Assembly (NCBI RefSeq): GCF_017676385.1
Contig: NZ_JAFFZN010000010.1
Coordinates: forward strand, 62,001-126,000
Length of the DNA stretch: 64,000 nucleotides
Direction: 5' to 3'
Origin: Streptomyces spirodelae
Lineage (GTDB): Bacteria > Actinomycetota > Actinomycetes > Streptomycetales > Streptomycetaceae
Positions 35,301 to 42,542 of the stretch are shown in pieces. The notes under the pieces were generated by a model, which was not told where the DNA came from, did not search any database, and saw nothing but the letters and a program-made list of their open reading frames with translations. Position numbers and translations under genes: made by a program. Numbering within the stretch: position 1 is the first letter of the stretch; each line of letters opens with the position of its first letter.

Positions 35301-37677
35301 CCCACCGACGACGGTCTCGGCGAACGTCGGTGACGCCGACGGTCCGTTCGCGACGCCCGCCTTCCCACTCACCTGCATGGTGCGGCTGCAGCGCGATCTC
35401 GCGGCGGTTGACTCTGATCTGAGAACTCCTGGCGGAGACGGTCCGGTCGAACGCTCGGACTCCGCCGTACCCGCACCGACCGAGGTCTCCGACGGACAGC
35501 CGCGAACGCTCGACGCCTTCGCCGAGAGCTTCCTGACAGCGCTGCCGAACCTGCGTCTGGCGACAACGGCCCCGTCCGGGGAAGAACCGGAACTGTGGGC
35601 CGTGGATTTCGGTGCGCACGGCATTTCCGCAGTCGAACTGAAAGGGCCGGTCACCTACCCCGGAGTTCCGGGCTCGGCACCGCGCTGCCTTGCCCTCCGC
35701 CCGCTGTATCCGGACCCGCAAAGCCGTATGGACGTGCCGCTTCCGGTGCTCTCCGAGACCGGGCAACTCACAGAATCGGCTCCGACCAACTTCAGCGATG
35801 TCGATGTCGAGCCCTGGGCACGGCGGCTGCTCTCCGACCTCGACCTGTTCCTGTCCCCGGTCTACGCGACCAACATGCACGCCCACCCCGCGTCGAGGCA
35901 GGACCTCAAAGCCCTGCTGGCTCTCCGATGGCGCCTCGGCCGGGCACTTTCCGCCGGTCTTTCCCCGGTACTCGTCGGCACGGACAGCGGCGATGCCGCC
36001 TCTGGTGCCGCGGAGGCCGCCGATCTGCTCAGCCGTGCAAGTGGCACAAGCCTTGCCAGAGCTTACGACGTCGCACTCGCGGTGCAGTACGACACCACCG
36101 CAACCACTCCGTACCCCGAAGCGCCGCAGCCCACGGCTCGACTCCACGCCACCGTGCAGGCGGGTGTCGATCAAGGCGATGCCGACCTGACACTCACCGG
36201 GACGTGCATCGGCCTCGGGGCGCCCGCATCGTTCGCGACGTTCTTCGTCACGCTGGCCGACCCGTCCCGCCGAGCAAGGATCGACACACAAGGGCTCCAC
36301 TACATGATCAGCTCCCTCGAGCAGGACGTGCGGGTACTGCCGTCCACCGACGGCGCTCAGACCAGCCGATGGCTCACCTTTGTACGCCCGCTCACCGGTG
36401 CCTACGCGGTGTCCGCCGTCCGGGCAGAGCTGGACCCGCCGAGGTTTCCCGTCCCGCTGCGCCGGCGTCCTGGCGCGCCCCTGATCGTCGCCCAGACGGC
36501 GGACCCCACCTCGGCGGCCGGGTCCCCGCCCGCTCTCACCTCTGCCGCCCTGTGGACGTTCGCGCTCACCTACTCCCACGAGCACGCCGCCCAGGACGAG
36601 GTGTTGCTCACCGTGAACTTCAACACCCCGAGTTCAGCCGTGTGCGAGACAACGGACGACGAAAGCGACCTGGCCGTCGCCCTCTGGAGATACGCCGCCG
36701 TCGCCGACCGGGTCCGGGACGCCATGCACGCCTTCGCCCAGGGGCTGTCCCCATCCGCTCTCGACGGAGCCGGCGCACGCGACCACATCGCCCACAGCGC
36801 CGTCGAGCTGATCGAGCCGATCGCCAGTGCCTGGGAAGCACATTGGTCACCCCGCTCGCCAAGGCTTGCGGATGAGCTGATGAGCGGCGAGACATACCGC
36901 TTCCGGGTCAGGGTGAGCTGGGTGGACCGGGACGCTCACAACGCTCCGCTGCTCGATGCCGTAACTCTTGTGCTCGACGGCCAGACCCGGCCGTCTCCCA
37001 ACGGCACCTGGCCCGAGGTCGCCTGGCGCACCGCAGACGGCACTTTCCGCCCTCTTGACCAGGCCGGGCAGGGATGTGCCAACGGAGAACGCCGCTACCT
37101 GTCGGAGGACCCGGTCCCCCGTGACGGTCCTCCGACCCTTCGCATCCGTTGGCCACACCTCAATGTCGCCACGACGCAGAATGGCAGAGCGAGTGTGGTC
37201 GTTCGTCGCAACGAGCAACTGACCGACGGCACGGCGACGGACTCCGCTTTCGTGATGCGCACGGCGACGGTCACTGCACCTGAGGTCGCCACGCCGTCGC
37301 TGGTGGTAACACAGGCTTTGCCCCTCACCGGCGCAGACCTCGGCAGGGCGCTCACGGCGGCGATCGGTGACCTGTTCGGTACAGCGGAAGGCCCCCCTGT
37401 GACCATTCAGCTCGCCCACGGCCACCAACTCGTCGGAACCGTGCGCAGTTGGTGGCCCGTCGGGCTGTACCCACACCAGCCTCTCGGACCCTCGATCGGG
37501 GCCACCGTCGCAGCCGCCGCCGACGCCTGGGAACAGTGCGCTCATCCCAGTCCGGTTGGCGCGGCCTGGTCGATCGCTGTGAGTCTGTCATCGAATGTCC
37601 CGGGTTGTGAGAGCCGGCCGCTCCTCACCCTCCAGCGCCTGATCTACGAGGTTCCCGGAGGCGAGGGTTCCCCATAG
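26314..37677 (+). CDS. Operon protein E: 3,787-aa giant with beta-rich half and LysM-like repeats
   Basis: The ATG overlaps the stop of protein D by 4 nt; an upstream in-frame ATG at 26257 lies inside D and is rejected. Residues 1-1150 are long amphipathic beta-strands with Gly turns (LDLSGTLVLSGED, GIYFGALDGTT, SFSFSATYRASFEIG), loosely recalling DUF6603-type proteins. Residues 1452-1790 and 2500-3000 carry about a dozen degenerate LysM-like units: YIVRPGDTVAAVAAHLG, YTTVRGDTLLRIASAL, YTILADDTLTVLARQF and others, most ending in a PGxxLTV-like turn. Residues 3000-3787 are unrecognised. LysM modules usually bind peptidoglycan or chitin sugars, which hints at a wall contact, but no export signal is visible. 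It is the last gene of the operon. Confidence 0.85.
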   Translation: MSPADALDDVYATLRANLQGEAPHQVIDLAAAAQQPALTPLGEVLAQLRVAGPCELTETALNRTRDTVSLTGNGLYGLPGSALPEVPVRATLTATATDTRVDFQLALAITAENWTVGSTFPHLPPALISPDDVLGISWTEASPLAQVAVKAAVIVARSGAGALRLYGRLLPTGPLAEYAGWLSPWPLDLSGTLVLSGEDDNDPSPSLDLRALAPGSNLTFPLVTVHDLGIGLRTVKGLSPEVSQRESFSEIDLLGTVRLADAVTVTLQAPLQVSESTWLLSAQPQDRPPLSGGLAAITALFDLPAGALTVPPAMHGFDTFRLTEVEAVVCRQDGSLVPDRLRTLAVTVESPEPWRPPVPGLRLTDVGTRWLLARPQLGDGTTTNVLSGSVFGSIVFGDGEEAPTLDLAGTLPHFVLTGSLREDTPIDVATAFHTLLGRFAPPVPDGLKITGLSILADPSEQTYGASATLNADWPLPFFNGLYLTELHLHFAAQQSVVSGGIGGLLTLRSQTPAGPDSDPLAVLALDAELPPGTGSGWVFSGGLAPGPAPTVGDLVRVTCGGTPPEAFDALRVERLQGRIDTGHGTWSLAGALAARFPLKILDTSVDVAAGAEIELAAEGEGGPTGRVRANLQINRLAAELTGDIGISEPSYALKLRFGEVWLLATASWRQPHGEYEAHRVVTIELGGITLGEILEQLVHLAAPTLGFHLDPPWNELLAIDLSRFRLTIDPTESLVELVYTVDADLMLLHLDTLGVCFDTRTNSVDLTVSGELLGRPYKGADALTWDVAHDTPPDIPGKGSHLLELRYLALGQRIRLPGAPPATVSEAIERLGANMRPKPPTDLSPVGDGTMAFDPAAGWLAALDLSVMETVDLAFVFSDPDLYGLSIGLRGDRAGSLDGLRFEVLYNRLATGVGVFRSELSLPEAFRHIELGGVSLTLGVAVVEIYTNGNFLIDLGFPHDRDFGRSFSVELFPFIGRGGIYFGALDGTTSRRVPAIVGGTFSPVLELGIGVAVGVGKDICLGPLSGGIYVQVEAALQGVLAWYRPESRTSTALYHHVQGLAAVHGRLYGRIDFTVIKASVSIEAYAQISVVLEAYRATSIVFEVGVDAEAELEILGMSVSFSFSATYRASFEIGSDTPPPWALADEQPMHAPLLRSPARVPAVQRAITAARSEEQRAEAAWEGAVRVFAEPRTVSAYLLPVFTLADPPVDWADEVRPSASRATTPEWRVAFSLFAADGSPAGARTAYAAAAPESVPDGPPPAAVLIEALLRRALTMVRDGQPGTVTAGALAWLTDKLADPGWTQDPFSIDSLKTFFSRNILLSVSGAESVGVPSAGAMALPVPPFVSITTTPGEQRDLTLHNRVGPLYSWDAGRYMANFSATSEETGSEPTDDDPAMYQSIASRTFCDWCLMVTREAVRQAAGTLVDRPVPMVDATLDALAADEELLPRDTVTYIVRPGDTVAAVAAHLGATVAELTALNPALKDRLRTAAPGDQVNVTVGVTGPALAIENAEVPLAPGTVVDVKDVRVHVRAQDSLNTLSTRLYGVADPTRLIADAAMLHARVLLAGAGVPVPARSGPVPRTTDIDLVAGIFYVRYFADLGAPHTDWYAQAVADLNADRLRPLPLGEPLPPGLVLAVPDGPMSTATSRYTTVRGDTLLRIASALSLAQSPDAYDDSRWTRFRSEVEPDGGITVPACQTAVLPGETLDLLASRLCTDTASLTSWLADAPVLEPLSVLTIASLPFAADASRPDLASIAAAAGLTVAELGSRPEVTGAHGLFTPGTPLTLRQLPAQSVERLVNETCSGARLTDISHQVSRSLLQGVRLPAPVTEEGHARATGPLTALSELSGQQLPAPPLDGTTSLSATVAKSDPTDRGLDWLLLNPGSAAETIHYAWTNAELAAQYPASSLTIRPDSGPDPIPPAGEVPRTYGLDHRVELRGAEALSIPGTSATVGGNPTLWPFPTAILAKARAGDTKRFELFSAPHATGVSEHLAVTGSTFATRAALSMRGVPGAPHVYELLDATEADRDLLLELAATSVAEAPTATQVTLAVASVPGAADPVGLAVMAAEPQATFLIRTDTSTDTPLAGPPALVTASLSEPAEFLTLLWHGTSAQPGTFLHLETVQGDGLPPGTAAQDGTVTLWIIGISHLQQGAEPHGRPLLKSNNCVLLGPGLDVPEQGLYLEAHDVRNQPAELIRQAVLPPGAAGITLTVPRPESPNDAPPPLDARQLRLAQRFSLLTSSLSGTYRTARTAPPVPPLREDGVSLPLWVRHRRDRAARAPHGSLTDTPTEPVRHWRYEQVVPVASFGPPSVAPDVPGLPSPTSDPYRGFGADGTVSEVEFGIGFQDVLGNTTAEPFGKRVTVRAGYTDPVIGPRSWPATTATWSVARPALEVILSVTVHPQPAAGLPGPGTAPGPAAETASCQASRFAQIYLQLIQPTLSASLVSPLAADAGSASSPQHKDVSVTARPVREGTGPLIRYAAACYLYASAAAALRPVSAPGSATLAEVITDFGTSAEAIATVNADTALSSLVAPGQRIAVAATATVQLGDTASSIIARVPAELPQPTPERLLAADANADGPALTPGAVLTVPAITFTIGSEASGLTLSEIAGQYRTSPAQLALDNPYAPVLAAHFPLTVLGRTIIVGPQGASLEDARAEFARNGLDTTIGEIAAANSSAPGILTPGSQLRTAHAVAGESSTLASLAGDRIAQVAAANVDRRQLYPPGTVLTLGEWDPAPLVPSGAETLAQTARRLGTRPGALLAANTSLVLSATRALVIPGAVALPDDGVSVPYTILADDTLTVLARQFATDALSLAQANRNMPAILVPGRTVTVETGAGECSTTVSGTDTLDTVHRRLHEQDSRIDFAGVVTAISDVVGFLGQGGLLVCPVASLHPKTGSSVAAMSAGDIAAAYGTDQVAFAQANAALVAVLAPGVTLTAPGGDIEVTVADDTLNAVLARFSARGIQVDLPQLLKANSDIKLYRGGARALLPPPPTTVSANVGDADGPFATPAFPLTCMVRLQRDLAAVDSDLRTPGGDGPVERSDSAVPAPTEVSDGQPRTLDAFAESFLTALPNLRLATTAPSGEEPELWAVDFGAHGISAVELKGPVTYPGVPGSAPRCLALRPLYPDPQSRMDVPLPVLSETGQLTESAPTNFSDVDVEPWARRLLSDLDLFLSPVYATNMHAHPASRQDLKALLALRWRLGRALSAGLSPVLVGTDSGDAASGAAEAADLLSRASGTSLARAYDVALAVQYDTTATTPYPEAPQPTARLHATVQAGVDQGDADLTLTGTCIGLGAPASFATFFVTLADPSRRARIDTQGLHYMISSLEQDVRVLPSTDGAQTSRWLTFVRPLTGAYAVSAVRAELDPPRFPVPLRRRPGAPLIVAQTADPTSAAGSPPALTSAALWTFALTYSHEHAAQDEVLLTVNFNTPSSAVCETTDDESDLAVALWRYAAVADRVRDAMHAFAQGLSPSALDGAGARDHIAHSAVELIEPIASAWEAHWSPRSPRLADELMSGETYRFRVRVSWVDRDAHNAPLLDAVTLVLDGQTRPSPNGTWPEVAWRTADGTFRPLDQAGQGCANGERRYLSEDPVPRDGPPTLRIRWPHLNVATTQNGRASVVVRRNEQLTDGTATDSAFVMRTATVTAPEVATPSLVVTQALPLTGADLGRALTAAIGDLFGTAEGPPVTIQLAHGHQLVGTVRSWWPVGLYPHQPLGPSIGATVAAAADAWEQCAHPSPVGAAWSIAVSLSSNVPGCESRPLLTLQRLIYEVPGGEGSP

Positions 37678-37960
37678 GAGCAACTGCGGCGGAGGTCGGA
37701 GCAAAGGCGTAGGCCAGCCGACATCGCACCGGAACACCGGAGCCCGGGCCGCTCGAACGACCGACACCCGGACCACCCGCGGGAGCCGGCCACGCCCCTC
37801 ACCTGTAGGGGGATCACCGAACCACCGGCTGCGCCCCGCGCGGTCACGGCTTCCGGGCGACGACGACCCCGTTGGCGGCCGGTGCGGTGAGAGTGGGGCG
37901 CCGGGGCCGTTCCGGCTCCGCCGACAACGCGACCGGGCGTTCACCGGGCGTGCGGGCACC
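37678..37960. other. 3' flank of the giant operon
   Basis: No gene and no clear terminator hairpin is seen between the operon stop and the gene remnants that follow. Confidence 0.35.
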
Positions 37961-38121
37961 TCAGCCGACCACCTGCTTCACGAGCGCGGCGATCCGCGCC
38001 TCTTCCTCGGCCGTCCCCTCGGTCAGCGCGACACCGGCGGCCCACATCGTCCCCTCGTCCCCTCGTCCAGCTTCGCCTGGGCGCTGAAGCCGAGCGTCGC
38101 GTAGCGCGCCTTGAACTTCGC
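37961..38121 (-). pseudogene. DUF1801-type protein, C-terminal remnant with 8-bp duplication
   Basis: The minus strand reads FKARYATLGFSAQAKLDEG and, after a shift, MWAAGVALTEGTAEEE and ARIAALVKQVVG, matching the end of DUF1801 (YdhG-like, iron-chaperone-type) proteins. The frame is broken by a tandem duplication of GACGAGGG; removing one copy restores it exactly. The N-terminal half is missing and replaced by IS481-like sequence, so the gene was first truncated by an insertion and then mutated, or the reverse. Confidence 0.6.
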
Positions 38122-38275
38122 CGTGACACGGGCTGCGGACAACTTGTGTTCACGGCGCATGGACTCGATGCGGGCCACGGTCTCGCCTGGTGTCCGGGTG
38201 GGTTGGTCACGTGGGGTGCTGGGCCGGTCATGCAGACCCCAGCACCCCGTGGCGGCGGTAGCCCGCCGCGCCAAT
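38122..38275 (-). mobile_element. IS481-family transposase fragment
   Basis: Minus-strand residues GYRRHGVLG, then in the next frame LHDRPSTPRDQPTRTPG and VARIESMRREHKLSAARV, match the linker between the helix-turn-helix and the catalytic domain of IS481-type transposases (HGExGLxDRSSxPxxxP, then RIxxLRRExKxSAxRI). The DDE domain is absent and a frameshift is present. It is fused at its 3' side to the DUF1801 remnant, marking an old insertion boundary just downstream of the giant operon. Confidence 0.55.
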
Positions 38276-38350
38276 CAGCGCTCTCCATCCGTTGCGCCTC
38301 GCGCCGTGGATCGTTGCCGCATCGGCCTGTCTGCGTATCGCGCACAGGGC

Positions 38351-39127
38351 TCAGCCATCAACACCTCCAGCAGTCGGCACAGCTGTCTGCTGCCCCTCCA
38401 ACTGCTCCAAGCGCCAACCCGGCGAACCTGTGCGGTCAGAGCACTGGCGAGTGATGGCCGGGAGGCGCAGGCGTCCGTCGTGGATTTCGGCGATCTGGTC
38501 GACGGTGGTGAGGTGGGTGCGGTCGTGGGTGACCATGACGGTGGCGGTGGCCTGCTGGTGGGTGAGGCGGGTGATGAGATCGATGACGGCGACGCCGCGT
38601 TCGTGGTCGAGGGCGCTGGTGGGTTCGTCGACCAGGAGGACGGTGGGGTCGTTCATCAGGGCGCGGGCGATGTTGACCCGCTGGCGCTGGCCGCCGGAGA
38701 GCTGGTGAGGGCGGCGGCCTGCCTGGTCGGCGAGGCCGACGGCGTCGAGGAGTGCCATCGCGCGGTCGCGTGCGGTGCGGGGTTTGCGGCCGTCGATCTG
38801 GGCCATGACCTGGAGTTGTTCGGCGGCGGTGAGTGAGGGCAGCAGGTTGGGCTGCTGGAAGACGATGCCGATCTTGTGGCGGCGCAGTTCGGTGAGTTGT
38901 CCGCGGGTGAGGCCAACGGTGGAGGTGCCGTCGATGGTGACGGTGCCGGCGTCGGGGGTGATGAGGGTGGCGGCGACGGCCAGGAGGCTGGACTTGCCGG
39001 AGCCGGAGGGACCGACCACGGCGGTCAGGCTGCCCTGGGGCACATCGAGTGTGACGTGGTCGAGAGCGGTCAGGCGGGTGTCGCCGTCGGGGAAGGTGAG
39101 GGTGATGTCTGTCAGGTACAGGCTCAT
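38351..39127 (-). CDS. ABC transporter ATP-binding protein (MacB/LolD type)
   Basis: A 258-residue ATPase with Walker A GPSGSGKSS (near residue 40), Q-loop VFQQPNLLPSL, signature LSGGQRQRVNIARAL, Walker B TVLLVDEPTSALD and the switch His of MVTHD. This is the LolD/MacB/DevA subgroup that powers mechanotransmission rather than classical transport. The ATG overlaps the permease stop by 4 nt, so the two are coupled. About 40 C-terminal residues after DGRLRLPAI are Gln/Gly-rich and not typical of the family. Together with the permease and the divergent two-component system it forms an envelope-stress or antimicrobial-peptide response unit. Confidence 0.9.
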   Translation of the reverse strand: MSLYLTDITLTFPDGDTRLTALDHVTLDVPQGSLTAVVGPSGSGKSSLLAVAATLITPDAGTVTIDGTSTVGLTRGQLTELRRHKIGIVFQQPNLLPSLTAAEQLQVMAQIDGRKPRTARDRAMALLDAVGLADQAGRRPHQLSGGQRQRVNIARALMNDPTVLLVDEPTSALDHERGVAVIDLITRLTHQQATATVMVTHDRTHLTTVDQIAEIHDGRLRLPAITRQCSDRTGSPGWRLEQLEGQQTAVPTAGGVDG

Positions 39128-40212
39128 CGTGTGCTCCCCAAGGCGGTCAGCGGGTCGACGGAGGTGATGCGTCGGATGGACAGGGTGGCTCCGAGAGCGC
39201 CGAGGAGGATCATCACGGCGGCCGGGATCAGGACGGTGGCGGGTGTGAGGAGGAACGGCACGGCGGATCCGGATACGAGTGCGCCGAGGGCGGCGGCGAT
39301 GCCGATGCCGAGCAGGGTGCCGCCGGCGAGGAGGGCGACGGCCTGGCCGAGGGCGTCCTTGAGCAGGCTGGCGGTGGAGGCGCCCAATGCCTTCAGGACG
39401 GCGACGTCGCCGCTGCGCTGGATGGTCCAGACGGTGAAGAAGGCGCCGATGACGAGGGCGGAGATGGCGAACAGGAAGCCGCGCATCAGCTGCAGGGAGC
39501 CGTTTTCGGACGTATAGGAGCCGATCGCGGACAGCGAGTCCTCGGTGGAGACCGTCCTGGTGCCGACCTGCTGGTCGATGGCCTGCGTATCGGCTTCGGG
39601 GGTGGTGCTCAGGGCGATGACGGAGGCCCTCGGGCCCTGGCCGCTGCCGGTGGCCGGCGCTGTCTCCTGCCAGATGCCCAGGCTGGTCCACACGACGGGG
39701 GTGTGACTGAAGTAGGCGTCGCCCTTGACGGCAGCCACCTCCAGTTGCCGGCCTGCCAGGGTGAGGGAGTCGCCGACCTGCACGCCGAGGTCGTCGGCGG
39801 CTGCGGTGGACAGCACCACCGCTCTGTCACTGATCTTGTCGCTGTCGGGGGCGAGGCGGGAGCCGAGCTCGATGCCGAAGGCCGAGACGGCGGTGTTCCT
39901 ACCCCCAGCGGTGGCCTTGGTCGTGGTGATCCCCAGTGGTTCGGCGCTTTCGACGCCGGACGCCTTGGCCCACTGCTGCCACTGCGCTTGCGCGACGGTG
40001 GAGTTGGAGTACGACAGGTCCTGCCCGCCGCTGGGGGCCTGGAAGGCGATCTTGTCGGCGGGCAGTCCCGTGATCGCGGAGATGTTCTGCTGACCCAGTC
40101 CGGCCGTCAGCCCGGACAGCAGCCCGACCAGCAGGGTGATCAGCACGATGACGGTCCCCATCAGGGCGAAGCGCCCCTTGGCGAACTTCAGGTCTCTCCA
40201 GGCGACGAACAC
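39124..40212 (-). CDS. FtsX-like ABC transporter permease (MacB/DevC type)
   Basis: A 362-residue membrane protein: a transmembrane helix at residues 15-40 (LMGTVIVLITLLVGLLSGL), a large extracytoplasmic domain (residues 45-235), and three more helices at the C-terminus (FLFAISALVIGAFFTVW, AVALLAGGTLLGIGIAAAL, VLIPAAVMILLGALG). This is the MacB-fold topology. The GTG start follows an AAAGGA ribosome site at a long spacing; upstream Met codons fall in sequence without domain character. It is divergent from the histidine kinase, sharing a 171-bp promoter region, and pairs with the overlapping ATPase gene. The substrate is unknown. Confidence 0.86.
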   Translation of the reverse strand: MFVAWRDLKFAKGRFALMGTVIVLITLLVGLLSGLTAGLGQQNISAITGLPADKIAFQAPSGGQDLSYSNSTVAQAQWQQWAKASGVESAEPLGITTTKATAGGRNTAVSAFGIELGSRLAPDSDKISDRAVVLSTAAADDLGVQVGDSLTLAGRQLEVAAVKGDAYFSHTPVVWTSLGIWQETAPATGSGQGPRASVIALSTTPEADTQAIDQQVGTRTVSTEDSLSAIGSYTSENGSLQLMRGFLFAISALVIGAFFTVWTIQRSGDVAVLKALGASTASLLKDALGQAVALLAGGTLLGIGIAAALGALVSGSAVPFLLTPATVLIPAAVMILLGALGATLSIRRITSVDPLTALGSTR

Positions 40213-40383
40213 GGCCGTGATCTGTCCTTTCCGCGGGGAAGCGGTACGCCTCCACCGTCGCGGCCCACCCCCTGTGTGCGCGTCTGGCGCAGGACGGCAC
40301 TTCGCGGACCAAAAGACGGCACACGGGTTCTGACTTTCGATGGAGGCCCCCGCGACGTCGGCCTCCGTAACCTGGGACGCACT

Positions 40384-41604
40384 ATGAACACCGTCGCCCC
40401 TGCCCTGACCCCGACCGCCCGGGCCCTGACCTGGTGCCTGCACCTGATGGTCATCGGACTGCTCGCCCTGGCTGCCGGCCGGGCCGTGACCGGCGACCGG
40501 CTCCACGTCGGATTGATCATTGCCACGGCAGCGGCGTGCGGCCTGGTGTACGCGGCCGGGCCCGTGCTGCCGGGCGTACGCGGCTCGCGACGGGCCGCCG
40601 GGCTATGGCTGGCCGCGGTGGGCGGTTGCTGGCTGCTGTTGCTGGCCCTGTCCCCCGACGCCGTGTGGGTGGCCTTCCCGCTGTACTTCCTCCAGCTGCA
40701 CCTGCTGCCCCGCCGCGCCGGCCTGGCCGCCGTGGCCGCCACCGCCGCCGCGGCCATCGCGGGCTTCGCCGCCCACCAGCACTCCTTCAGCCCCGCCATG
40801 GCCATCGGTCCCGCGCTCGGCGCCGCCGTGGCGGTCGCGGTGGTGCGGGGGTATCAGGCTCTGTACCGGGAGAGCGAACACCGCCGCCAACTGATCGAGG
40901 AGCTCACCACCACCCGCGCCGACCTGGCCGCAGCCCAGCACACCGCCGGTGTGCTGGCCGAACGCGACCGCCTGGCCCGCGAGATCCACGACACCCTCGC
41001 CCAAGGCCTCTCCAGCATCCAACTGCTGCTGCGCGCCACCGAACGAGCTCTGCCCCACACACCGCAGAACGCCGCCCACTACGTCGAACAGGCACGGCAG
41101 GCGGCCGTCGACAACCTCGCCGAGGCCCGTCGCTTCGTCGCCGCCCTCACCCCACCCACGCTGGAAGGCACCACCCTGGCCGACGCCCTGGAACGTCTGT
41201 GCACCACGACCTCCGCCCGGCACCGGCTCACCGCACGCTTCCGCCTCACCGGTGAGCCCACCCCGCTGGCAACCGCGCACGAGGTCGCGCTGCTGCGCAT
41301 CGCCCAGTCCGCCCTGGCCAACACCGTTCGCCACGCCGAGGCCACCACCGCCGACGTCACCCTCAGCTACCTCGGCGACCGCGTTACCCTCGACGTCGTC
41401 GACGACGGATGCGGCTTCGACCCTGCCCGCCTGCCCGCCCCCGACCCCGAGGCCGGCGGGTTCGGGCTGGTCGCCATGCGCACCCGCGCCCAAGCCCTCC
41501 AAGGCACCCTCACCGTCGAATCCGCCCCCGGCCACGGCACCGCTCTGGCCGCCCAGCTGCCCCTCACCCCGCCAGCCGAGACCGAGCCCGAGGCCCGCCC
41601 GTGA
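40384..41604 (+). CDS. NarL/DesK-type sensor histidine kinase
   Basis: A 406-residue kinase with five or so membrane helices in residues 15-155, a short coiled linker, and the HisKA_3 dimerisation helix LAREIHDTLAQGLSSIQ with phospho-acceptor His202. The catalytic domain has an N-box (ANTVRHAEA), a G1 box (DDGCGFDP) and a G2 box (GGFGLVAMRTRA). No extracellular loop is large enough for a sensor domain, so it likely senses membrane state or works with the divergent ABC transporter. Its stop overlaps the response-regulator start (GTGA). The long open frame upstream of the ATG is antisense to the permease and was rejected. Confidence 0.9.
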   Translation: MNTVAPALTPTARALTWCLHLMVIGLLALAAGRAVTGDRLHVGLIIATAAACGLVYAAGPVLPGVRGSRRAAGLWLAAVGGCWLLLLALSPDAVWVAFPLYFLQLHLLPRRAGLAAVAATAAAAIAGFAAHQHSFSPAMAIGPALGAAVAVAVVRGYQALYRESEHRRQLIEELTTTRADLAAAQHTAGVLAERDRLAREIHDTLAQGLSSIQLLLRATERALPHTPQNAAHYVEQARQAAVDNLAEARRFVAALTPPTLEGTTLADALERLCTTTSARHRLTARFRLTGEPTPLATAHEVALLRIAQSALANTVRHAEATTADVTLSYLGDRVTLDVVDDGCGFDPARLPAPDPEAGGFGLVAMRTRAQALQGTLTVESAPGHGTALAAQLPLTPPAETEPEARP

Positions 41605-42239
41605 CCGACGAAGTCCCCATCCGCCTGCTCCTGGCCGACGACCACCCCGTCGTACGGGCCGGACTGCGCGCCGTGCTGGAAAGCGAGCCCGGCCTCGTCG
41701 TCATGGCTGAAGCCGCCACTGCCGAGGACGCCGTCACCCGCGCCGCAGAGGGCGACATCGACGTCGTCTTGATGGACCTGCAGTTCGGCAAGGGCATGGG
41801 CGGCGCCGAAGCCACCGCCCGGATCACTGCCCGGCCAGGAGCCCCGCACGTGCTGATCGTCACCACCTACGACTCCGACGCCGACACCCTGCCCGCCATC
41901 GAGGCCGGCGCCACCGGCTACCTCCTCAAGGACGCCCCGCCCGAGGACCTGGCCGCCGCCGTACGCACCGCAGCCGCCGGACGCACCGCCCTGGCGCCCA
42001 CGGTCGCCGACCGGCTGATGAACCGGCTACGCACCCCGGGCATCCACCTGACCCGGCGCGAGACCGAAGTCCTCGCCCTGGTCGCCGACGGCCTGTCCAA
42101 CCATGCCATCGGCGACCGCCTCCACCTGACCGAAGGCACCGTCAAGTCCCACCTGGCCCGCATCTACGCCAAGCTCGACGTCGACTCACGCACCGCCGCC
42201 GTTGCCACGGCAACCGACCTCGGCCTCATCCGCCGCTGA
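41601..42239 (+). CDS. NarL/FixJ family response regulator
   Basis: A 212-residue regulator: receiver domain residues 7-125 with the acidic pocket LADDHPVV, phospho-acceptor Asp59 in VLMDLQF, the switch Thr of VTTYD and the Lys of YLLKDAP; then a LuxR helix-turn-helix (LTRRETEVLALVADGLS, HLTEGTVKSHLARIYAKL). It is translated from a GTG overlapping the kinase stop. It probably controls the divergent ABC transporter and its own operon. A hairpin lies about 200 nt downstream. Confidence 0.92.
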   Translation: MTDEVPIRLLLADDHPVVRAGLRAVLESEPGLVVMAEAATAEDAVTRAAEGDIDVVLMDLQFGKGMGGAEATARITARPGAPHVLIVTTYDSDADTLPAIEAGATGYLLKDAPPEDLAAAVRTAAAGRTALAPTVADRLMNRLRTPGIHLTRRETEVLALVADGLSNHAIGDRLHLTEGTVKSHLARIYAKLDVDSRTAAVATATDLGLIRR

Positions 42240-42443
42240 CCCGAACGCACGGACGTTGGAGCTGCCGCGAAGCAGATGCAGCACCGGGCGTGCAGCCGCC
42301 GCGGACGACTACGGTTCCCACGAACGGAGCGGGCGGTCGCCCGCGGCTCAACTCAGCCGACGCGTCCCGCAAGCCGGGCCATGACCTGGCCGGACTCGGC
42401 TCGCCACCGGCCAGGGTCTATGCGCTGGCCTGCGGGCCCCCGC

Positions 42444-42480
42444 GTGATCTCCAGGAGTCCACAGGGCCCCTGGTGATCAC
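42444..42480. terminator. Hairpin downstream of the two-component system
   Basis: GTGATCTCCAGG pairs with CCTGGTGATCAC (one mismatch in 12 bp) across a 13-nt loop. It lies 205 nt after the response-regulator stop and is the first strong stem on that side, so it may end the transcript. Confidence 0.45.
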
Positions 42481-42500
42481 GCAGTTGCTTCACCCGTTCC

Positions 42501-42542
42501 CGGTCCGGCCCGGTCCGGTCCGGCCCGGCCCGGTCCGGTCCG
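42501..42542. repeat. GGTCCGGCCC-type short tandem repeat
   Basis: Forty-odd bases consist of mixed GGTCC and GGCCC pentamers in tandem. The stretch contains only C, G and T and could fold on itself. It lies in a non-coding gap, so copy-number change would be neutral. Confidence 0.6.

Noticed and set aside
34126..36585. An 819-residue minus-strand frame opposite protein E
   Set aside because: Same reason: antisense shadow in the third-codon-GC frame, no ribosome site.
13625..37677. Reading the operon as an extracellular contractile injection system or prophage tail
   Set aside because: No sheath, tube, baseplate, tail ATPase or portal genes are present; LysM-like units alone are not enough.
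13625..37677. Reading the giant genes as NRPS or PKS
   Set aside because: No adenylation, condensation, ketosynthase or carrier-protein motifs were found.
42501..42542. CRISPR array
   Set aside because: The repeat units are only 5-10 bp with no spacers; no cas genes in the window.
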